A stretch of 64,000 nucleotides of DNA from Echria macrotheca (taxonomy: Eukaryota; Ascomycota; Sordariomycetes; Sordariales; Schizotheciaceae), in the NCBI GenBank assembly GCA_030411725.1, contig MU839828.1, positions 2,728,001 to 2,792,000 of the forward strand, read 5' to 3'. The first letter of the stretch is position 1. Each line of letters begins with the position of its first letter. Position numbers and translations under genes: made by a program. Below, in pieces: positions 1 to 11,003 of this stretch. Below the pieces are notes generated by a model. That model ran no database searches. It had not been told where the DNA came from and saw nothing but the letters and a program-made list of their open reading frames with translations.

Positions 1-577
1 AACCACATCCCAGCCGCGGAAACGCGTCCCCGTCTCAACTTCACCCACGCTCCTTATATTCCTCCCAGTCCAGCATATCCAAGAAAACCCTCCAATGGCC
101 ATTTCAACTTCAGGTCACCTCCGTTCCAAAGCGGCTCTCCCTGTTCGCAAGGTCACGATCATGACAGATTCGATTTTCTGTTTATATGTTTTCCCTTTGT
201 TCTTCCTTACTTTTTCATTTCTTTTCTTTTTTCTTTATTAGTTTTTAAGTTTGTCAAGCAATCTTGGCGGGGGTATTCCTAGGTATTGCAGCAATCGTTT
301 CACCCCTAGGTAGGGAGCGTTTTGAGACAGAAGACCTACTTTTTCTTATACGGGAATCCTGCCGGTTTGAGGAATGAGTAGGTAGGTAGATTGATGATAG
401 TGTTTCCGTAGCTACCTACCTTAGGTAGTCTCTCATAATTTAAACGCTGTATGTCTTGTCTCTCGTTTTTTTCGTGGTATGCCACTTTCCTCGGTGTGTC
501 AAATTAGTCGGTGATGCGGTGGGTCTGAAAACGCTTGCGAGCTCCGGGACGGAAGTTTGTGTGATTGCTTGAAGAGT
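1..577. other. Left-edge intergenic stretch
   Basis: I see no supportable gene here. The stretch has a T-rich run (about 180-245) and several copies of a short palindromic TACCTAGG-like motif (about 275-320 and 376-427). The same motif recurs in other non-coding parts of the window. It runs into the GH74 relic that begins at about 578. Confidence 0.6.
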
Positions 578-705
578 ATGCACACGGACAGCGCGCCGTG
601 GATTGGGACCGGTTTATTGACCAAGACTCGAAGAAGCTGGGCTGGATGATCGAGGCGCTCGAGATTGATCCTACCGACGGCGAGCGCTGGATGTACGGTA
701 CTGGG
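578..705 (+). pseudogene. GH74 xyloglucanase relic fragment
   Basis: About 125 bp here translate to a GH74 segment that also occurs in the intact gene at 3997-6923. The first part reads H-T-D-S-A-P-W-I-G. After a loss of one base near 613-620 the next frame reads D-S-K-K-L-G-W-M-I-E-A-L-E-I-D-P-T-D-G-E, then R-W-M-Y-G-T-G. The intact gene has nearly the same residues (T-D-S-A-P-W-I-G-K-G and L-G-W-M-I-E-A-L-E-I-D-P-T-D-G-E-R-W). Similarity stops at about 705, and a stop follows shortly. The piece lies on the opposite strand to the intact gene, about 3.3 kb beyond its 3' end. Base differences at many third positions suggest an old paralogue or duplication rather than a fresh copy. The fragment cannot encode an enzyme. 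Confidence 0.8.
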
Positions 706-1547
706 CGGCACCGTGTGGATGAAGTGTGAAAGACTGGTGGTAAGGATGCTTGCTTTGTGGAAGAGAGGATGGGCGAGGGCTGGTTAAAGACGGGGCTGTG
801 TGGTCCGTGTGCTCCTGCTTGCCTGCCTGGGTGCTCCTTCCCAGCCCAACACATGGTACGTAACCTCTCCTGGACCCATCGAGCAAGATACAGAGATAAG
901 CTATATATATCCAACCCAACTACCATCTCCCGTCGGCCAACCACTCTGTATGACCTGCTTCGGTAGTGGCACAGTTGGGAGGGCGTTGCCTTGGGCCACC
1001 GGGGGCAACGGGTCGATTTGGGATCTTCTCCTTCGCGTAAAGACGATTCTCGATCGACTCCGGCCGGTGGCACTTTATCATTTTTTGCATGGCTTTTGCT
1101 ATTGCAAGTCATCCTGTGGGCCCTTGTTCTTCCTGTGCATGAATTGCCTGGTTTGCTTGCGTGTCTCGATAGATCCGGCAGTTTTCGGTTCCGATCGGTT
1201 ATGTGAAGCTGGAGGTACCGTAGTCAAAATGGTTCAGAAGCGTCGTTAGGACAAACTAACTGCGAGGGCTTCTTATCTCGCAGCCAATGGTCCGACGATG
1301 GGTCATGGTTGGACTACCTAGCAATGTCGGTGCATCTTTGGCGTGTTCACAAGACGAAAAATTATGCGTTCGGAATATTTCCATGCATCCTCTCTCGAGT
1401 TTCCGTTCGCTCCGTTTGTTGCGTCTTGCCCTGGTGAGAAGACAACTCGTCTCATCCTCGATTACCTCCCCATTCTGACCAACTGCGCCCGGACAACAAG
1501 AACAACCCCAAAGAAAGAAAAAAAAACCTAAATTTCTTGCACGGAAA
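706..1547. other. Intergenic, upstream of the phosphatase gene
   Basis: No gene is supported. Open frames here are short, overlap on both strands and have low-complexity translations. A pyrimidine- and A-rich stretch (about 1490-1545) leads directly into the start codon at 1548 and is probably the 5' leader of that gene. Confidence 0.5.
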
Positions 1548-3159
1548 ATGAAAATCGCAGTCATCGCCGGACTCACCGCCGTGCTCACCGTCTCGGTGAT
1601 CGCCTACACCGGCTTCAGCCACCCGCCATACGCAACGACCTGGACGCCGATCCCCACAGTATCCCCAGACTTGCCGTCCATCCTGGCCAAGCAGGCCGAG
1701 GTCAAACCTTCATCGCCGACGTCAAATGTTTCCGGGTTTGCCTTTGATCGGATTTTTCAGATTTGGCTGGAGAATGTCGACTTTGAGGTATCTTCTCTCC
1801 TTCCTAACCCCCTCTTCTCTCTACCCCCTTCTGTGTGTGAGGTGCATCGACGATGGAGTTGAGACTGTGTTCGGATATGAAGGAGTCCAAAAGCTGACGA
1901 GAGAGACAGGACGTTGCCGCCAACAAGGACATGCAATGGCTCGCCAGCCAGGGAATACTGCTGACCAACCTCCTGGCCGGTACACATCCCCCTTATCCCT
2001 CTGTCTTCTACTTTTCTTTCTGACCACAAGAAAAAGTAACACACCCCTCCCAGCCAAACTACGCCGCCGCCGTCGCAGGCGACTACTTTGGCCTGGACCA
2101 CGACGACTTTGTCAGCTTCCCACCCAACATTTCTACAGTCGTTGACCTGCTGGATACAAAAAACATCAGCTGGGGCGAGTACATGGAAGACCTTCCATAT
2201 CCCGGGTTTCAGGGACATAATTTTTTGAATCAACAGACCGGAGAGGATGATTATGTCAGGAAACATAACCCGCTCATGTTGTTTGACAGTGTTGCCCTGA
2301 ATCAAACGAGACGGGAGAGAATTAAGGGGTTTGATGCGTTTTGGAAGGATTTGCGAGACAGAAAACTGCCTCAGTGGGGATTTATTACGCCGAATATGGT
2401 ATTCTTTGCCCTCTGGATCTGTCAGAAAAGACTAATGTATGGTAGACGAACGATGGACACGATACAAACCTCACATTTGCGGCGGCGTGGACGAGACGGT
2501 TTCTGGAGCCGTTGTTGGTGGATGAGTATTTTATGGAGAGGACGTTGCTAGTGGTGACGTTTGATGAGAATTGGACTTATCAGGTGCCGAATCGTATGTC
2601 CTTCTCTTCCCTTTACGTTTACCCCGATTCGCAACATCAACGTCTTTCGCCATATCCTCGAAAATACCTACTAACAAATTCAGGTGCATATACCATCCTC
2701 CTATCCCCCACCCTCCCGTCCCATCTCCGCAACACATCCGACCCAACCCCATACACCCACTACTCCCTCCTCTCCACAACCCAAGCAAACTGGAACCTTC
2801 CGTCCCTTGGGAGATGGGATTGCCACGCCAACATCCTGTCCTACATGCTCCCCTTCCTACCCCGTCCCGTCGTCAACAACCTAGACCCGTTCCCCGAGGA
2901 GGGTTCGTATTACAACATCTCGTACCCCGGGCCGGTGTCGATTGGGAAGTTTACGAAAGGGTGGTGGGCTGCTCCGATCACCGATGAGAAAGAGGAGTGT
3001 ATCCATGGGCGGGGAGTTTGGGAGGGGGTTAGGGAGATGTGGAAGGGGAGTGAGGAGAAGACGTATTATGGGGCGAAGGTGCCGGCGGATGGGATGGTGG
3101 GCATGACGAGGGAGGAGAGGGAGGGAATGTGGGAGTGGGCTGTGGCTGAGCTGGAGTAA
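1548..3159 (+). CDS. Secreted acid phosphatase, PF04185 phosphoesterase family
   Basis: Five exons: 1548-1787, 1910-1979, 2037-2398, 2446-2593 and 2684-3159, giving 431 residues. The first ~26 residues form a hydrophobic signal peptide. Family landmarks follow in order: F-D-R-I-F-Q-I-W-L-E-N, then V-T-H-P-S-Q-P-N-Y (restored across intron 2), then D-L-x-x-R-K-L-P-Q-W-G-F-I-T-P-N-M, then T-N-D-G-H-D-T-N, then V-V-T-F-D-E-N, and a late T-H-Y-S...G-R-W-D segment. This order is typical of the fungal PhoA-like branch of the phosphoesterase/phospholipase C family, whose members hydrolyse phosphomonoesters outside the cell or in the wall. I see no clear GPI signal at the C-terminus. The intron 2 acceptor was chosen because it alone restores T-H-P-S-Q-P-N-Y. 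The substrate is inferred; a phospholipase C activity is not excluded. Confidence 0.88.
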
Positions 3160-3996
3160 GTGTCAGATCGGATGCGATTATTCCCTTTGGTCATATCTCG
3201 GCTGTCTTGGCAGTGCAAAGCTCCCGGAACTGAGACATGGGTCAGTTCCCCCCTCGAGAGGCAAATGGCTAATCCAATCTACCTGTAGGGCTTATGAACT
3301 TGAGCATGGGAATGGGACGGTGGATGGGGGGAACTGAGCAGTGGGAGTGGGGGAACTAAGACTGGAGGCGTTGCCATAGATGGGTTGGATATTGTTGGAT
3401 AGAAGGGGAAAATCTTGATGGGCAAGATTTGGGTGTTCGCATGATTTCAAGGCTGACTTATGTTTTCTTCGGCCGGGCCCACATCAGACTTTAGACAGGG
3501 TCTTGGAGATTCGACCACAGAATTGTAGACTGTCCAATTCACCAATATTTCATGCAGATATCCATCTAATGTTTATCTGGTCTCATCAGCCCATTTCTAC
3601 TCCAGGGTTGGAGGTAAACGGTGTAATCTTGGTCGTTGCTGAGCTATGTGGTCGCCGAAAGAGTCCATGACCACTCAGTTGACTCTTGGACCTACCGAAT
3701 TAGAAAAAAGCGAACCAACAGTTTGAGAACGCTCGACTCAAGAAATGGATCCTTGACCACTGTGTGTGTCCATGAGTACAAGCAAGCAAATAAGACCAAA
3801 CACAGTGTGAAGCAGACGACAGAGTGGGTCCACCGCAGATTCCATCCACGAATCAACAACGCCCAGTCGTCCCAATCGGGAAGGAGGACGACCCACCAGA
3901 CTCACCCCCCAGATACTGACCACCACAATCTCAACATTAGATCTCTATACCTTATCTAAGGAGGTAGAAATATCTGAATTGTTACACTAAAAAAAC
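3160..3996. other. Convergent intergenic region
   Basis: This lies between the 3' ends of the phosphatase (+) and xyloglucanase (-) genes. It presumably holds both 3' UTRs. I see no coding frame with family resemblance and no clear repeat. Confidence 0.5.
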
Positions 3997-6923
3997 CTAC
4001 AAACACTGCGAATACCAATCATTCGAGTATTTACAAGTCCACGGCGCAACACACACCGTCGGCCTGGTCCAGCCAATGCCTCCACACTGTCCCCACCGCT
4101 GCGCCAGTGCCGTGGGTGTCGCTATGGCCGAGCTGGTCGTCGATGTGCTCCCAACAGAGCTGGACGTGATCCTAGCCGACGATGTGCTGGTAGTCCTCGC
4201 TGAGGATGTCGTCGACGTCTTAGCCGAAGAGGTCGACAACCCAACTGTACTCGATTCCGTAGTAGTCTCAGGCTCGCAGTACGAATCCGTCTCCGTCGGG
4301 ACACTGACTGTCGTAGTCGATGTCATCGAAGTACTCGATCTCGTCGACGTACTCAGCGTTGTCCCCGTCCCGCCGCCCCCCTCAACCACGCCCTTCGCAT
4401 AAAACACGCCCCGCCCATTCGTACCAACATACACCTGCCCCGGCACATTCGCACTCCCCACGACCCGACACGCCGAGAGCGCACCGAACCCCTGGCCACC
4501 CTGCACATCCACCCACGTCCGCCCATCATCCGCGCTGGCATACAACTTGGCCCCCGACGCGCCCCTTCCCAGAGCATACACGTTCCACTTCCCCGCATCT
4601 CCTCCCAACCCGAGCGAGATGTGTTGCGTGTCAGTCAGGCCAGAGATTTTGGTAAACGTCGCGGCGTAGTCGACGCTCCTGAACAGCCCCGCATTCGTAC
4701 TAACCCACACCTCGCCAGCGACCACGGGATGGGCGACGATATCGCGCACCGAGGTCACACCGGTCAGACCTGAGGAGACAGAGACAAAAACAGAACCGCT
4801 GTCGGTGCTCCGGTAGACCGTGCCGTTTCCCGCGCCGGCGTAGAAGACCGTGTTATTCCGCTTGTCAGACGCAATAGCGACGACCCCAGATGATGGAAGC
4901 GACGAAACCGCCGTGAAAGTCCCCTGGCTCTGTGACCGCACCACTCCGCCGTTGGAAGGCGACCACAGGATGATATCCCCATCGGCGGAATACGCAACCG
5001 AGCCGCCAAACTGCGTCGTCCCGGCTCCCGGGTGGACAGCCCAAGTCCCGCCGCCGTCCGAAGACAAAGCGACCTGCGGCGATCCAGCCGAGTTGCCGAT
5101 CCGAACGACGCTCGCCGGTTTGTTACCCGCATAATCTACCCCCCCACCCCGTCAGCACACACACACACACACACACATACACACATCCCCACCCCTTTTT
5201 TCGGCAAATACATACCAACATCAGTAGAACTAGCCCACATCGGATCCATCCACGGCTTTTCGGGAGCCGTACCCAGCTCCGCCTCAGTCCGGTACGTAAA
5301 CCCACTCACATCCCCCACAGCAGCCAACAACTCCGACCCACCCCCTGAAACCGGCGCCGACGCCAGCCCCAAAACCGCCATCTCCTCAATCCCATCGGCC
5401 ATCACCCGAATCGACACATTTCTTTCGTTCTCATCCCACCTCCCCAAATCCCTCCCCCCAAACAAAGTCAGTCCCGTGCCATACATCCACCTCTCACCAT
5501 CGGTAGGATCAATCTCAAGCGCCTCGATCATCCAGCCCAGCCGTTTCGAGTCCCTCTCCACAAACCCCTTCCCAATCCACGGCGCGCTATCCGTATACAT
5601 CCCATAGTACATATTCATATCCGGGTACGAAGTCCACTCCCAGATCGGCGACCATGTCTCCCCGGAGTCGGTAGACCGAAAAAGCTGCGCGTCGGGCCAC
5701 CACGAGTTTAAGCTGGCGACGACGAGCGTGCCGGGACGCTGGAGGTCGAGACCTAAACCGCCGAAGCCGAAGTGTAGTTCGGAACTGGGGACGGGCGTGA
5801 TGTCCTTCCATGTGCTGCTGGCAATATCATAACGGTAGACTGCCCCGAGGGTCCCGTCGTAGGGTCCCGTCCCGTCGCTGTAGGTTAGGTAGAGCGCCTT
5901 CTCTACCGGCTGGAGTCTGCATTTGTGCGGGAAGAAGCGAAGGGGCTGGTTGGGCACGGGACTCCAGGTTGTGCCTGCGTCGGTGGAGACGTATACCGAG
6001 GCTGTGGTGTTGTCTGCCGTCCCTACGAAGATGCGCGATGTGGCGCCATCGACGGTGAGACTGGACGTCGAGTCGAACGTGACGAAAGCCAGGCCTTGCT
6101 TGTCCGAGTTGTAGCCTGACGTGTCGTTCGGGTCCGGGATGTAGGTGCCTGTGTTGGTGAAGGAGGATACGCGCGAGAAAGTCGCGCCGCCGTCGGTGCT
6201 CCGCCATAGGCCGTGGCCGCTGCGGGCGCCGAAGAGGATGATGCGTGGGTTGGACGGGTCGACGGCGAGACGCTCGCCCATGCCGCGGCCGGGCATGTTG
6301 CCGCCGATTTTGAAGGGGAGGGTGGTGGATGACCAGGTGGTGCCCCGGTCGGAGCTGCGGATGATGGTCCCGTTGTTGGGGTCCCAGTCGTTGGTGTACA
6401 TGCCGACGGCGGCCTGTGGTGGATTGGATTAGTTTTAGAGACTTTGGACTTTTGGGGGGAAATGACTGTGTTTCAGGGGGTTTCAGGAGTTCTGAACCCC
6501 CGGGACAGCACCCAAATACTATGATCATTTGGTATAAGAAGATAATCGGCATCCGATCTGTCACTTACGTAGACTTTGTTGGGATCCTGCGGATCGAGGG
6601 CGACGGCGTCGATGCCCCACGAACCCCTGGCTTGTTTGTTAGTGGGATGACTGTGATACTCAAGGGGAGGATACTTGCCATTTTTCGTCAGTAGCAAGAC
6701 TGTCCGTGACAGCAGTCCAGGAGTCGTCGTCGGGGTTCAGACGGTAGAGACCACCAATATCGGTTCGGGCGTAGGCTACTCCTTGGGCCGAGGGGTGGAA
6801 GACGATGCCAGGGACAAAACCGCCGCCTCCGCCGGTGTGGACATTTTTCCAGGAGAAGGCGGCCTGGACTGGAACGGCTGCTGCTGCTGCTGCGAGGAGC
6901 AGCTGGAGGGTTGACAGCTTCAT
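3997..6923 (-). CDS. Secreted GH74 xyloglucanase with C-terminal CBM1
   Basis: Four exons: 6923-6679, 6626-6569, 6413-5216 and 5135-3997, giving 879 residues. A signal peptide (about 1-21) is followed by the tandem seven-bladed propeller typical of GH74, with repeated S-T-D-x-G-x-T-W 'Asp-box' motifs. The T-D-I-G-G-L-Y-R motif near residue 54 carries the expected first catalytic Asp. The second is expected in the region joined across intron 3 (S-S-T-D-V-D-Y-A-G-N). A long Ser/Thr linker leads to a CBM1 cellulose-binding module with four Cys and aromatic residues (G-Q-C-G-G-I-G-W ... W-Y-S-Q-C-L). The enzyme is expected to cleave the beta-1,4-glucan backbone of xyloglucan outside the cell. Intron 1 is of GC-AG type; it gives D-E-K-W-G-S-W-G-I-D-A, matching the family. 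Intron 3 holds a (TG)n run on the coding strand. The catalytic assignments rest on family knowledge. Confidence 0.95.
5155..5186. repeat. (CA)n microsatellite in GH74 intron 3
   Basis: A run of CA dinucleotides with minor interruptions lies inside the third intron of the xyloglucanase gene, so it reads as TG on the coding strand. It sits between donor and acceptor and does not affect the protein. Confidence 0.9.
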
Positions 6924-6995
6924 CGGGGAGATATCTGTCTACCGTGGTTGTCTGTTTTCACATGATAGCAGAGAGCACGGGTTCCAGCAATTCTC

Positions 6996-7002
6996 TTATA
7001 TA
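6996..7002 (-). promoter_or_regulatory. Probable TATA box of the xyloglucanase gene
   Basis: On the minus strand this reads TATATAA. It lies about 73 bases before the start codon at 6923, a usual distance for a core promoter with a short leader. A CCAAT pentamer (plus strand, near 7056) lies further upstream. Function is inferred from position only. Confidence 0.5.
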
Positions 7003-7736
7003 AACATTAATACACGCGATATATACAGGCAGAATGGCACTCTGGGAGCCGCCAAGCCAATTTGTTACCCGCGTTCCCGGAGGTTTTGGGAGGGCGGATA
7101 TTTCTGGATCTGCGAGTTGCACCATGGGACTGGGACCCGGTGTACATTTCGTGCGGGAAGATGTCGGGGACAAGAAATCCACAAATCAGTAGTGTTGGAA
7201 TCGAAGTTGTTGGACGTGACGCGCCGAAGTTCCGGAACGTACGGATACTGCTTCCGACTCTGGACTCTGGAGAGTCTTCCTCCGTGGTCGGGGTCCAAAA
7301 GAGCTTCTTCCGCCGGGGGGAACATGGTTTTGGAGCAAGCATGCGACATTGAAGTTGGCAATATTGACTGCACAAATCCCTCAGCTCATAGAATATCCTC
7401 AGATACGCAATCTTCAATGCGGCGATTGTTTTCGACATGATGGCCCATTTAATGCCCTGATGGTGTTGGTTGGAAACGCTGAGTTTCTGGGTAACGCGCG
7501 TCTTTGTCACATCTAACCCTAACCCTTGATCTTCATTTTCCCCACCAGCTGACACGCGGGGAACCTGGAAGCTGACCTGGTGACCACTCGACCGACCCCT
7601 CAACTCAACATCTTCAAACATGTTGACAACTTGACATCATCCATATCCTCCCAATTTTTGGGATACATAAAATATCCTTTAACGCCCATGTAATCTCAAC
7701 CCTACTCTGGTCTATAATTAGCCCGCTGTGGACCCA
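7003..7736. other. Divergent promoter region between GH74 and GH2 genes
   Basis: About 730 bases separate two divergently transcribed hydrolase genes, so this must hold both promoters. It contains a two-unit telomere-like stretch (7513-7526, CTAACCCTAACCCT) and a TTAGCC sequence just before the GH2 start. On the other strand that reads GGCTAA, the core of XlnR/Xyr1-type sites, but one short match is weak evidence. Several open frames here look like chance. Confidence 0.45.
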
Positions 7737-10700
7737 ATGGAGCCCGCCCCCTCCACCAAAAGGGAACCCCCCGTCCATGTGGTGCCCGCCGCGACGCCAG
7801 ACTGGAACAACCTGAAAGTAATCCACCGGAACACCCTCCCGCCCCGGAGCCACTTTTTCCTCTATGACAACGCCAAAGACGCCTTGTCTAGGGACGTGTC
7901 GCGGTCGAAAAGTCAATTACTGTCGGGCAAGTGGCGCTTCCAACTGTCGCCCTCACCGCTCAGTGCGCGCCGCCAGGACTACCTCGACTACGATGTCCTA
8001 CAAAAAAGCACAGAGTGGCACTGGATCGCGGTCCCGGGCATGTGGCAGTGCCAAGGGTTTGGCAAGGGCCCGCAGTACACAAACATCAACTTCCCCTTTC
8101 CCGTAGATCCGCCTCGCGTTCCCATCGACGATAACGAGTGCGGTCGCTATGTCACGCAGTTCCATCTGCATGAGTCCGACAAGGCGCATCAGCTGCGACT
8201 GAGATTTGAGGGCGTTGATGCGGCTTTTACCGTCTGGGTGAACGACCACGAGGTCGGATACTCCCAGGGCTCGAGGAATCCGAGTGAGTTTGACGTGACC
8301 GAGTTTGTGCGCTTTGGGGGGCGGAATGTGTTGTATGTCGAGGTTTATCAGCGTTGTGACGGGAGCTACATAGAGGACCAGGTTTGTTTCCCCTCAAGTT
8401 TGAGACTTGAGCTAATCCGTCCAGGACCAATGGTATTTTATTCTCTGTATTTGGGCATTTATTTGTCCGAATTCAAGGCAAATGCTAATTGTCTTAGGTG
8501 GCTCAGTGGCATCTTTCGAGACGTCTGGCTTCACAAGTTTCCCAAAACACACATCGAGGACCTTCACATCCAGACCCTACTGGACGACAACTACAAAAAT
8601 GCCACGCTGCACGTCGACGTGAAGCTCAACGACAACGCCGACGTGACCCTCCAGCTCCTCGACGCCGACGGAAAGCAACTGGCTAAAGACACCAAGTCTG
8701 GCGAAAAGTCAGTCGTCTTCGAGATTCCTGTCTCGAACCCCCACAAATGGTCCGCCGAGACGCCCTATCTGTACAGCCTGCTGCTCGAAATGGATGGCTG
8801 TGCTCTGGCTGAGCGCGTGGGCTTTCGACGTACCGAGCTGATCGACGGTGTCTGGTCTGTAAACGGGAAACCAGTCAAGCTGCGCGGCACGAACCGACAT
8901 GAGCACCACCCCGACTCTGGCCGGACCGTCCCGTTTGAGTTTCTCAGGCACGATCTCTTGCTAATGAAGCAGCACAACATCAATGCTATCCGGACATCTC
9001 ACTACATCAACGACACACGTCTCTATGAGCTGGCCGATGAGCTGGGTCTGTGGATCCTCGACGAGTGCGACCTCGAATGCCACGGCCTCTTCGTCGTCGG
9101 TGGCGACGGCCTCGGATTCGCTTCCAACAACCCCGATTGGGAGGAGGCATATGTCGACCGCGCCCGTCAGATGGTCATGCGGGATAAGAACCGGCCTTGC
9201 ATTATCCTGTGGTCTCTCGGTAATGAGTCTGGTTACGGAAGGAACCATGCTGCCATGTATCGATACATCAAGAGCGTGGACAAGAGCCGGCTGATACACT
9301 ACGAGGGCGACTGGGATGCCGAGTCGACCGACATTGTCAGTCGGATGTACTGGTCGGTGGAAGGCATGGAGCAGTTTGCCAAGGAGCGGGAATGGAACAA
9401 GCCGGTGGTGTTGTGCGAGTATGTCCATGCCATGGGCAATGGGCCGGGGGCTATCAAGGAGTACATCGACCTATTCTACAAATATCCCCGACTCATGGGT
9501 GGTTTTGTGTGGGAATGGGCAAACCATGTAAGTTTTTTTCTTTCGCCTGTTCGTATCATCTCTAACGAATCAGGGCCTGAGAACAAAGAACGAGGAAGGA
9601 GAGGAGTATATGGCCTATGGTGGTGACTTTGGCGATGATCCCAATGACTACAATTTTGTCTTGGACGGGCTCTGCTTTTCGAACCATACACCAACACCGG
9701 GTCTTATCGAGTATAAGAAGGCGATTGAACCGGTTCAGACGCTCGGGTTCGAGAAGGGAAAGGTCAGGATCATCAACAGATATGATTTTGTTGATCTTGA
9801 TCACCTTAAGTGTTCCTGGAAGCTCATCATCGACGGGCATACCCTTGCCCATGGGGTGGCGGATATTCCCAAAGGTGAGTTTTTGACTACGCGTATCGCC
9901 AAGCGACTGACATATCAGGCATCAAACCGCACACGGAATCTCTGCTGGAGATTAAGGAACTGGGTATCCCCAGCATAGCAGATTGCCACTTGAATTTGGA
10001 GTTCGCTCTCAAGACAGATAGCAGTTGGGCGCCGGCTGGTCATGTCGTCGCTACCGGCCAACTCCAGCTCACCCCTTTGCTCGGACTCCCACAACAAGTT
10101 GCTTTGCATTACAGCATGATAACTAGCCCTGAAGACGGAGATAGTATTTCCATCTACGGCCTCGGTGCTCAGTTTTGGATTTTTAGTCTCACCGCCGGCG
10201 CTCTGACCGGCTGGTACCGAACCAAGGACGGCACGCACTACGAGAATATCCTGACCGAGCCAATGCGTTTCTCGCTCTTCCGTCCGCTTACTGACAATGA
10301 CCGCGGCTGCGACTTTGGTCGGAATTGGATGGACCGCCGTCTACACCAGGCCAAGGATCATGTGGTGCGGGTATCGTGGTCGCAGCAGGCAAATGGCGTT
10401 GAGGTTGTTGTGCATGGGCGGATTGCGCCGCCAGTGCTGAACTGGTCTTTGGAGACGACGACGACGTATACGTTCTCGAGTTCGGTACGTATTCGAACGC
10501 ACGCCAAGCCGACCGGTAATCTTTTGCCCCGGGCCTGGGGAAGGTTCGGGTTGGTCACGGCGCTGACGGGGTGCGGGAGTGTCGCCTGGTTTGGCCGTGG
10601 ACCGGGTGAGAGCTACCGCGACTCCAAGCTGAGCCAGCTTGTCGGAAACTGGGAGAGCGAGGTTGACAAGCTGTGGACGGAGTATGAGTTTCCACAGGAC

Positions 10701-11003
10701 GGGGGGAACAGGACGGACGTGCGGTGGGTTGAGTTCCGTGATGGGACTGACGGGTCGAGGCTGTTGAGGGCGCGGTGGGGGGATTTCGAGGGGGCGAGTT
10801 TCCGGGCGAGACGGTTTTCGGACCAGGATATTGAGAAGGCACAGCATCCGTTTGAGCTGCGGCGACAAAAAAGGGAGGATGTGGTGGTGCATCTGGATTG
10901 GTATCATCATGGCTTGGGCACGGGGTCGTGCGGGCCCGAGACGTTGCCGCAGTATACGCTGGACGCGGGGCGGGAGATGGAAGTGGAGGTTCTTTTGGAC
11001 TGA
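7737..11003 (+). CDS. GH2 beta-galactosidase, LacZ type
   Basis: Five exons: 7737-8381, 8425-8432, 8498-9527, 9574-9874 and 9919-11003, giving 1022 residues, the length usual for LacZ-type enzymes. Domains in order are the sugar-binding jelly roll, an immunoglobulin-like domain, the TIM barrel and the C-terminal beta-galactosidase small domain. The acid/base Glu sits in L-G-N-E-S-G-Y-G (residue 461) and the nucleophile in L-C-E-Y-V-H-A-M-G-N-G (residue 525). The second exon is only 8 nt. It restores E-D-Q-D-Q-W-W-L-S-G-I-F-R-D, a near-invariant LacZ segment. I see no signal peptide, so the enzyme is probably intracellular and hydrolyses terminal beta-galactosides, perhaps oligosaccharides imported after wall breakdown. 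I chose the ATG at 7737; the frame opens slightly upstream without an ATG. Confidence 0.94.

Noticed and set aside
7717..7722. XlnR/Xyr1 site before the GH2 gene
   Set aside because: A single 6-base GGCTAA match only 15 bases before the start codon is too weak and too close to call as a regulatory site.
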